This document shows positions 1-5,355 of a stretch of 5,355 nt of DNA, piece after piece. The stretch comes from Ignavibacteria bacterium UBA6906 (GTDB lineage: Bacteria > Bacteroidota > Ignavibacteria > UBA10030 > UBA6906), in contig DKBG01000094.1 in assembly GCA_002451155.1 (NCBI GenBank), positions 1 to 5,355 of the forward strand. Reading direction: 5' to 3'. Position numbers and translations under genes: made by a program. Each line of letters starts with the position of its first letter. Position 1 is the first letter of the stretch. The notes below the pieces were generated by a model. It had not been told where the DNA came from and ran no database searches. It worked only from the letters and a program-made list of their open reading frames with translations.

Positions 1-1498
1 AAATATCCAGGGTTTCCCCCGGCGCCTCAGCCAGGTTGAAGACCATCTGCAGCGGACTGTCCGTCTGTGCTACATGGGCGATTTCCGGAGCCCGATGCTT
101 CGCGACCTTCAGTCCGATGATCAGGAGGAAGACCGTCACGGTGAGCCAGAGCCCCAGTCCGAACGGTTTGGTCATCGCCAGGTAGATAAAGCAACTCAGC
201 AGAATAATGAACACGACGAGCGTACCGAGCCTTGACGTATTGTATGCCCGCACCTCGTTCGTCCCTCTGCCGTACCGGTAAATCAACAGACTTCCCATAT
301 TGATGGTGAAGCTGGCAACAAGCCCCAGCGCATACATCTCTGCTAGGACTTTCTGGCTGCCATTAGTGAGGAGGATAATACAGGAGAAGAACAGGGCGCT
401 GAGAATATGGACGCGGTAGAGTGCCTGACGGTTGTTCGTTTTGATGATCCAGTGGAAACTGTATCGGTGGGCCACCCGTTCGATGAGTTCGCTGGACGCC
501 ACGTACGCGGTGTTGACCGCCATGATGAGGGCCACACTGGCAATCGCTCCGACCAGCAGACCGAACGGCACCCCGTTCAGGTGCGCCGCAAACGACGTGA
601 TCAGATCCGTCTCATGTTCAGCGGGATTCAGCCCCGAACTGAGAACGAGGGCAGAGAGGAGCGGAGTGAAAATCCCGGTAGTCAGGGCGAGAAAGATATA
701 GGCCTTCCCGATATCCCTCCATCCCTGGACGAGGCCGGCTGTCTGGACGACCGATTCGATCCCTGAATACGCGAGGATGACGCTGGAGAGCCCGATGATC
801 ATGAACGTGAAACCCGCGGTCAGACCACCATCGAGAATCTTCGACGATGAAAGCGTGAAACTCTGGCCCACAATGGCCCAGGAGTCCGCGGACGACTCAA
901 AGAACGCAGATCCGAGCAGCATCAACATGACCAGCGCGACCACGAAGAAGGCCCCGAATGTGAATCGGGCATTCTCTTTGATACCGAGGATGTTGAGTCC
1001 AGCGATCCCCCAGACGACCGAAAACTGTATCGCCAGCTTGTGGGTCTGCGTCAGGTCAATGAACGTGAGACCGTTCTCCACGGCGCTGACGGTGGAGATG
1101 CAGGCGGTAAGGACATAGTCCACCAGGATCGACGCCACGGCAACAAACGACAGCGTCGGTCCCAGGACCAGGTAGGAAAACGAGTACACCCCACCCCCTC
1201 GAACCTTGTGGTGCTCGAGGATCTCGGCGATTTCTACCATCCGGCTCGACAGGATCCGCATCAGGACCGACGCGCCGACGATGAAGGCGATTGCATGAAT
1301 GCCGATGAACCGGAAGGCCTCGCTGGGAGCGTAGAAAATGGACGTGAGCTCGTCCATCAGCGTGATGACGGCGATCGAGAGCCACGTCAGCCACCATCGG
1401 CCCTGGCTGAAATAGGAAAGAAGGCCCCTTTTCCTGAAGAGATAGATGAAGAGCCCTGTAATGCCGAGTGCGAGCGCAATGAGAAACGGTATTTTCAT
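1..1498 (-). CDS. KimA-like APC-superfamily permease, probable K+/H+ symporter (3' end outside window)
   Basis: The minus strand is open from ATG at 1498 to the left edge: 499 codons, beginning MKIPFLIALALG, no stop. By eye the product has about 13 hydrophobic segments (near 2-20, 37-57, 61-82, 108-138, 155-174, 180-200, 222-245, 266-289, 308-330, 362-379, 383-408, 424-442, 446-464), followed from about 465 by a polar segment that probably starts a soluble C-terminal domain. It resembles B. subtilis KimA (YdaO), a proton-coupled K+ importer, aligned from memory: DELTSIFYA (49-57), RGGGVYSF (100-107), ILVDYVLT (124-131), YSGIES (244-249), VNTAYVASSEL (328-338) and EMYALGLV (387-394). Residues matching the KimA K+ sites are Asp49, Tyr56, Asp127, Tyr128, Thr131, Ser135, Ser245, Glu248 and Tyr389. 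It starts 20 bp after queA with no clear Shine-Dalgarno, suggesting translational coupling. An APC amino-acid transporter is the main alternative. The membrane-transporter call is secure; the K+ substrate is inferred. Confidence 0.88.
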   Translation of the reverse strand, partial: MKIPFLIALALGITGLFIYLFRKRGLLSYFSQGRWWLTWLSIAVITLMDELTSIFYAPSEAFRFIGIHAIAFIVGASVLMRILSSRMVEIAEILEHHKVRGGGVYSFSYLVLGPTLSFVAVASILVDYVLTACISTVSAVENGLTFIDLTQTHKLAIQFSVVWGIAGLNILGIKENARFTFGAFFVVALVMLMLLGSAFFESSADSWAIVGQSFTLSSSKILDGGLTAGFTFMIIGLSSVILAYSGIESVVQTAGLVQGWRDIGKAYIFLALTTGIFTPLLSALVLSSGLNPAEHETDLITSFAAHLNGVPFGLLVGAIASVALIMAVNTAYVASSELIERVAHRYSFHWIIKTNNRQALYRVHILSALFFSCIILLTNGSQKVLAEMYALGLVASFTINMGSLLIYRYGRGTNEVRAYNTSRLGTLVVFIILLSCFIYLAMTKPFGLGLWLTVTVFLLIIGLKVAKHRAPEIAHVAQTDSPLQMVFNLAEAPGETLDI

Positions 1499-1518
1499 CG
1501 GTGTCGCGAGGGCGTCCG

Positions 1519-2556
1519 CTAGAGGATCAGCATGGCGTCGCCATAGCTGTAGAAGCGATATCCTTCCTTGATCGCCTTCTTGTACGACTTCATAACGAAG
1601 TCTCTCCCCGCAAAGGCCGCAGAAAGCATGAGCAGGGTGGACTCCGGCATATGAAAGTTCGTCACCAGCCTGTCGGTAATCTTGAAATCATAGGGGGGAA
1701 AAATGAACTTGTCGGTCCATCCCCTGTTCGGTTTCAGATGACCGTCGGTCGTCACGCTGGATTCAACCGCCCTGCACGTGCTCGTCCCCACGACGACAAC
1801 AGTCCCTTTTCCGTCGATAGTCCTGTTGACCGCTTCGGCGGTCTGGAGCGGGATCTCGTAGTACTCCGAATCCATCTTGTGCTTCGTGAGATCTTCCACT
1901 TCCACAGGCCTGAATGAGCCGAGGCCGACGTGCAGAACAACAGGGACGATCTTCACCCCTTTTCGCTTGAGTGTTCCGAGCAGCCGATTCGTGAAGTGAA
2001 GGCCCGCGGTCGGGGCGGCTACTGCGCCCACAGCCCTCGCGAAGACCGTCTGGTAGGTCTCCTTGTCCTTCTCGGTCGGATCACGCTTGATGTAGTACGG
2101 CAGCGGCATCTTGCCGATCCGCTCGATAGTCTTGAACAGGTCCCCCTGGACATTGAATCTCACCGTGCGACCGCGTGAGGTCGTGTTGTCGATCACCTCA
2201 CACCAGAGCCGCCCGTCGTCAAAGAAAATCTTGTTGCCGATCCGCACCTTTCGGGCCGGATCAACGATGACATCCCAGATGTTCTCCTCCTTGTTCAGCT
2301 CGCGGAGAAGAAACACCTCGATCTTCGCGTTCGTTTTCTCTTTCCGTCCGAAGAGCCGGGCTGGAAAGACCTTCGTTTCGTTGACAACAAGGCAATCCCC
2401 CTTCTTCATGTAGGAAGAGAGATCGGAGAACCGCTTGGCCGTGATGGACTCATCCGATCGATCCAGAACCATCAGGCGGGCGCTGTCACGGGGATGGGCC
2501 GGATACTTCGCGATAAGGTTCCGCGGCAACGGGTACCGGAAATCTGATAGTTTCAT
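1519..2556 (-). CDS. queA: tRNA preQ1(34) S-adenosylmethionine ribosyltransferase-isomerase
   Basis: QueA transfers and isomerises the ribosyl group of S-adenosylmethionine onto preQ1 at the wobble base (G34) of tRNAs with GUN anticodons (Asp, Asn, His, Tyr), giving epoxyqueuosine, the penultimate step of queuosine synthesis in the cytoplasm. The 345-residue product is close to E. coli QueA (about 356). Family motifs in order: NETKVFPARL (59-68), GKMPLPYYI (148-156), YQTVFA (168-173), GAVAAPTAGLHFT (177-189), HVGLGSFRPV (209-218), GTSTCRAVES (257-266), TNFHMPESTLLML (299-311) and SYGDAMLI (337-344). One deviation: the motif that reads HxMHSE in E. coli reads HKMDSE here, with Asp229 (codon 1870-1872) in place of the second His. 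The start is supported by AGGAG at 2567-2571. It lies 114 bp downstream of ppdK and 20 bp upstream of the permease gene. No other queuosine gene is in view. No frameshift or truncation is seen. Confidence 0.97.
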   Translation of the reverse strand: MKLSDFRYPLPRNLIAKYPAHPRDSARLMVLDRSDESITAKRFSDLSSYMKKGDCLVVNETKVFPARLFGRKEKTNAKIEVFLLRELNKEENIWDVIVDPARKVRIGNKIFFDDGRLWCEVIDNTTSRGRTVRFNVQGDLFKTIERIGKMPLPYYIKRDPTEKDKETYQTVFARAVGAVAAPTAGLHFTNRLLGTLKRKGVKIVPVVLHVGLGSFRPVEVEDLTKHKMDSEYYEIPLQTAEAVNRTIDGKGTVVVVGTSTCRAVESSVTTDGHLKPNRGWTDKFIFPPYDFKITDRLVTNFHMPESTLLMLSAAFAGRDFVMKSYKKAIKEGYRFYSYGDAMLIL

Positions 2557-2566
2557 GTGCTGTACA

Positions 2567-2571
2567 CTCCT
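2567..2571 (-). promoter_or_regulatory. Shine-Dalgarno AGGAG of queA
   Basis: The minus strand reads AGGAG followed by a 10-nt spacer and then the ATG at 2556. This is a strong SD core at slightly long but workable spacing, and it supports 2556 as the queA start. The protein also begins with MKLSDF, as expected for the family. The SD sits outside the 3' base of the upstream hairpin, so the hairpin should not hide it. Confidence 0.75.
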
Positions 2572-2592
2572 GGCGGTATTCTCACTGAGGAT

Positions 2593-2657
2593 GGTCGCAA
2601 GGCCGCCCGCGGAAGAACCCTGGCAGAGCCAGGGCCTTCCCGGCGGATCATGCGACC
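2593..2657 (-). terminator. Large nested stem-loop between ppdK and queA, possible weak terminator
   Basis: Four nested perfectly complementary arm pairs share one axis. The pairs are 2593-2599 with 2651-2657 (7 bp), 2603-2607 with 2642-2646 (5 bp), 2611-2615 with 2636-2640 (5 bp) and 2618-2624 with 2628-2634 (7 bp, CCCTGGC/GCCAGGG). The apical loop is 3 nt and the internal loops are small (3x4, 3x1 and 2x1). That gives 24 base pairs in 65 nt. It lies 14 bp after the ppdK stop. Read on the minus strand, the apical stem is followed by TTCTTCC rather than a clean U-tract, so it is not a classic Rho-independent terminator. It may act as a weak terminator, an mRNA 3'-end stabiliser or processing site, or be a dispersed palindromic repeat. 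The pairing is directly visible; the role is inferred. Confidence 0.5.
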
Positions 2658-2670
2658 GTTGGCGGTGCTC

Positions 2671-5355
2671 CTACTTGCGCCTCCCTGGGCGCCGCTTCGC
2701 CGCAGGTTTCTTCACCTTCTTCGACGGCTCATCCGCGAGGGCCGCGCGCGCAGCTGCAAGTCGCGCGATCGGGACCCGGAAGGGTGAGCAGCTGACGTAG
2801 TTGTTGCCTACCAGGTGACAAAAATCGATGGATGACGGGTCCCCGCCGTGTTCGCCGCAGATGCCGACTTTCAGATCAGGTCGTACCCCGCGGCCTTTCT
2901 CGATCGCGAGCTCCATCAAGGACCCGACCCCGATTCGGTCAAGAACCTCGAAGGGATCTTTCGGATAGATCTCCATTTGCACATACGGAATCAGGAAGCG
3001 ACCTGCATCATCGCGGCTGACTCCGAGCGTGGTCTGGGTCAGATCGTTCGTCCCGAAGCTGAAAAACTCTGCGACCGCCGCAATTTCATCTGCCGTGATT
3101 GCGCCGCGCGGGATCTCGATCATGGTCCCGACAAGGTATTTGAATTTCACCTTCTTCTCCGCCATCACCTCGGCAGCCACTTTCCGGACAATCGCCTCCT
3201 GGTGAGCGAGCTCTTTCACGTTTCCAACAAGCGGGATCATGATCTCCGGTTCAACCTTGATTCCCCTGAGCTGAATGTTCGCCGCAGCTTCAAAGATGGC
3301 GCGGGACTGCATCTCCGTGATCTCTGGGAAGATGATCCCCAACCGGCAGCCACGGAAGCCAAGCATCGGGTTGAATTCATGGAGGCTCTCCACCCGTTGT
3401 TTCACCTTTTCATAGCTGACGCCCATCTGTGCAGCAAGCTCCCGCTGCGCCGGTTCCTCGTGCGGGACGAACTCATGCAGCGGCGGGTCAATCGTGCGGA
3501 TAGTGACCGGACGGCCAGCCATAACCTCGAAAATCCCCTCGAAGTCCGCCCGCTGGAGCGGGAGCAGCCGCGCGAGCGCTTTTCTCCGGTCACCCTCCGA
3601 ATCCGCCAGGATCATCTCTCGCATCGGGCCGATCTTGCCCTCTCCGAAGAACATATGCTCCGTCCTGCAGAGGCCAATGCCCTCGGCTCCGAATGCGATG
3701 GCGTTGGCAGCCTGATCGGGCTGATCTGCGTTCGTCCTGATCTTGAGCCGGCGATATCTGTCAGCCCATGCCATCACCTTGGCATACTCCTGGTAAATCG
3801 GAGCCTCTTTCTGATCGAGGGTCCTGTCAATCAGAACCTCAAGAACCTCCGAGGGACGCGTCGCGACTTTGCCCTCGATCACTTCGCCCGTTGTCCCATC
3901 GATGGAAATCCAGTCCCCCTCCCTGACCACCTTTCCGTTGACGCTCATCGTGTGGGATCTGTAGTCAATGTCGAGCGACGAGCAGCCAGCCACGCAGACT
4001 TTTCCCATCTGTCGGGCAACAAGCGCCGCGTGCGAGGTCATCCCGCCGCGCGCCGTGAGAATACCGACGGCAGCATCCATGCCCCGGATGTCTTCCGGCG
4101 ATGTCTCAATGCGTGTCAGGACAACCATCTCGCCCCTCTTTGCCCATTCCTCAGCATCCGGCGCATTGAACACGACTCTCCCCGTTGCAGCCCCGGGACC
4201 GGCATTCAAGCCCTTTGCGAGGAGCCGTCCCTCATGAACCGCGGCCTCCTTTTGCCTGAGGTCAAACACAGGTCTCAGGAGCTGATTCAGCTGGTCGGGT
4301 TCTATCCGGCGTAATGCTTCCCGGTCGCTGATAAGCTTCTCCCCCACCATATCCACCGCAATCTTGATGGCAGCAAAGGCTGTCCGCTTTCCCACACGGC
4401 ACTGAAGCATGTAGAGCGTGCCCTGCTGGATAGTGAACTCGACATCCATCATCTCGCGGTAGTGCTTCTCGAGTATTTTTCGGATCTTCTCGAGCTCACC
4501 GTATATCTTCGGGTTCTGCTCCTTCAGCTTCGCAATGGGGAGGGGCGTCCGGGTCCCCGCCACAACATCCTCTCCCTGCGCATTCATCAGATACTCACCG
4601 TAGAACACGTTTGCACCGGTCGCGGCATCCCGGGTGAAGGCCACGCCTGTCCCGGAATCCTCTCCCATGTTCCCGAACACCATGGACTGAACATTCACCG
4701 CAGTCCCCCAGGATTCCGGGATATCGTACATCTTTCGATAGGCAATCGCACGATCGTTGTTCCAGGACCCAAAAACGGCACCGATCGCACCCCAGAGCTG
4801 GTCCATCGGATTGTCGGGAAATTCATTCCCGGTCTTTTCCCGGATCGCGGATTTGAAGAGCGCAACCAGGTCTTTCATGTCATCGGCCGTGAGATCGGTG
4901 TCCAGATGGACACCCTTTGACCGCTTCCTGGTCTCGATGATCTCCTCAAAGGGGTCAATTTCGTCCTTGTGAGTCGGCTTCAGTCCGAGGACCACATCGC
5001 CATACATCTGAACGAAGCGGCGGTACGAGTCATAGACGAATCTGGGGTTGCCGGTTTTCTGAATCAACCCTTCTGCAACGGAATCGTTGAGACCGAGGTT
5101 CAGAATCGTATCCATCATCCCCGGCATGGACGCGCGGGCTCCGGAACGAACGGAGACGAGCAGGGGATTTTTGGGATCCCCGAATTTCGCCTTCATGGCC
5201 TGTTCGACCTTCTTCAGTGCAGTCTTGACTTCCTTCGCGAGCGATTTCGGATACCTCCTCTTGTTCGCATAGTAGTAAGTGCAGACTTCCGTTGAGATCG
5301 TGAATCCTGCAGGAACCGGCAACTTGATGTTCGTCATCTCGGCAAGGTTCGCGCC
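2671..5355 (-). CDS. ppdK: Pyruvate, phosphate dikinase (5' end outside window)
   Basis: Cytoplasmic enzyme interconverting ATP + phosphate + pyruvate and AMP + PPi + PEP, used in gluconeogenesis or PPi-linked glycolysis. 894 codons plus a TAG stop are visible. The frame stays open to the right edge, where GANLAEM precedes the first in-window Met (5337); family members have GGKGxNLAEM there, so roughly 25 residues lie outside and 5337 is not the true start. Counting from that Met: ATP-grasp domain about 1-320 (SVRSGARASMPG from 62, VEFTI about 299-303); phosphohistidine swivel domain with GGMTSHAA, catalytic His436 (codon 4030-4032) and Thr434, the site phosphorylated by PDRP-type regulators in some organisms; PEP/pyruvate TIM barrel from about 515 with CRTEHMF (Arg558), Arg614, Glu741, FGTNDLTQ (Asn764, Asp765) and CGEHGGDP (Cys827). 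All expected catalytic residues are present. Oddities: a somewhat longer linker around 490-520 than in the Clostridium symbiosum enzyme, and a basic C-terminal extension. Identification is very secure; PEP synthase is excluded by the PPDK-type N-terminal domain. Confidence 0.98.
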   Translation of the reverse strand, partial: GANLAEMTNIKLPVPAGFTISTEVCTYYYANKRRYPKSLAKEVKTALKKVEQAMKAKFGDPKNPLLVSVRSGARASMPGMMDTILNLGLNDSVAEGLIQKTGNPRFVYDSYRRFVQMYGDVVLGLKPTHKDEIDPFEEIIETRKRSKGVHLDTDLTADDMKDLVALFKSAIREKTGNEFPDNPMDQLWGAIGAVFGSWNNDRAIAYRKMYDIPESWGTAVNVQSMVFGNMGEDSGTGVAFTRDAATGANVFYGEYLMNAQGEDVVAGTRTPLPIAKLKEQNPKIYGELEKIRKILEKHYREMMDVEFTIQQGTLYMLQCRVGKRTAFAAIKIAVDMVGEKLISDREALRRIEPDQLNQLLRPVFDLRQKEAAVHEGRLLAKGLNAGPGAATGRVVFNAPDAEEWAKRGEMVVLTRIETSPEDIRGMDAAVGILTARGGMTSHAALVARQMGKVCVAGCSSLDIDYRSHTMSVNGKVVREGDWISIDGTTGEVIEGKVATRPSEVLEVLIDRTLDQKEAPIYQEYAKVMAWADRYRRLKIRTNADQPDQAANAIAFGAEGIGLCRTEHMFFGEGKIGPMREMILADSEGDRRKALARLLPLQRADFEGIFEVMAGRPVTIRTIDPPLHEFVPHEEPAQRELAAQMGVSYEKVKQRVESLHEFNPMLGFRGCRLGIIFPEITEMQSRAIFEAAANIQLRGIKVEPEIMIPLVGNVKELAHQEAIVRKVAAEVMAEKKVKFKYLVGTMIEIPRGAITADEIAAVAEFFSFGTNDLTQTTLGVSRDDAGRFLIPYVQMEIYPKDPFEVLDRIGVGSLMELAIEKGRGVRPDLKVGICGEHGGDPSSIDFCHLVGNNYVSCSPFRVPIARLAAARAALADEPSKKVKKPAAKRRPGRRK
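2674..2736 (-). other. Lys/Arg-rich C-terminal extension of PPDK
   Basis: The conserved PPDK fold ends at SPFRVPIARLAAARAAL, where the C. symbiosum enzyme (recalled from memory) stops within a few residues. Here about 21 further residues follow, beginning ADEPSKKVKK and ending RRPGRRK. About ten of the 21 are Lys or Arg, with Pro, Ala and Gly between them, so the tail is probably disordered and strongly positive. It is in frame and followed directly by the TAG stop. Its function is unknown; nucleic-acid or membrane-surface contact would be a guess. Confidence 0.8.

Noticed and set aside
1056..1397. Minus-strand frame of 113 codons inside the permease
   Set aside because: It is out of frame with the permease, and its His/Arg-rich product is typical of a shifted reading of GC-rich coding DNA.
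1040..1522. Plus-strand frame of 160 codons, with other plus-strand frames at 407-766 and 777-1118
   Set aside because: They are antisense to the continuous permease frame, whose translation shows clear membrane helices and conserved motifs. The plus-strand products resemble nothing.
2572..2606. Possible promoter for queA (TTGCGA followed by GAATAC-like bases on the minus strand)
   Set aside because: The spacing is too short and the -10 match is poor, and the TTGCGA overlaps an arm of the hairpin. It is not strong enough to annotate.
2848..4314. Open plus-strand frame of 488 codons antisense to ppdK
   Set aside because: It lies wholly within the secure ppdK gene on the other strand. Its translation shows no family motif and has the His/Arg/Asp-rich look of antisense translation of a GC-rich gene. 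I treat it as a codon-bias shadow.
4651..4720. Perfect 10-bp inverted repeat CCCGGAATCC / GGATTCCGGG, 50 bp apart, inside ppdK
   Set aside because: One such pair within about 100 bp is roughly expected by chance in a window this size, and both arms encode ordinary conserved PPDK sequence.
5335..5337. ATG at 5337 as the ppdK start
   Set aside because: The codons upstream encode GANLAE, part of the conserved PPDK N-terminal motif, so the real start must be outside the window.

Overview
All supported genes in this window lie on the minus strand, so transcription runs from high to low coordinates: pyruvate phosphate dikinase (ppdK, 5' end outside the window), then queA (complete), then a large KimA-like APC-superfamily permease (3' end outside the window). 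Coding density is very high. The only sizeable gap is the 114 bp between ppdK and queA, which holds an elaborate nested hairpin. I see no RNA gene, CRISPR array, insertion sequence, phage gene or integration site.

The DNA is moderately GC-rich and the three proteins are typical bacterial housekeeping or transport proteins. The style of the QueA protein and the PPDK recalls the Bacteroidota/Chlorobi/Ignavibacteria group or a related deep-branching phylum. This is an impression from remembered sequences, not a placement.

Layout from right to left: 5355-2671 is ppdK, with all three domains and all catalytic residues intact and an unusual Lys/Arg-rich tail of about 21 residues. 2670-2557 is intergenic, with the hairpin at 2593-2657 and a clear AGGAG ribosome binding site for queA. 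2556-1519 is queA. After a 20-bp gap without a recognisable Shine-Dalgarno, 1498 to the left edge is one uninterrupted reading frame of 499 codons for a membrane transporter. It has no stop codon inside the window, so it is easily missed by simple ORF calling.

Functionally the three genes form no obvious pathway: PPDK interconverts pyruvate and PEP, QueA makes epoxyqueuosine in tRNA, and the permease probably imports K+ with protons. The tight queA-permease spacing suggests cotranscription. The hairpin may partly separate ppdK expression from queA. I find no convincing new biological system. The points most worth a second look are the intergenic structure, the conserved K+-site residues and extra N-terminal helix of the permease, and the basic tail of PPDK.
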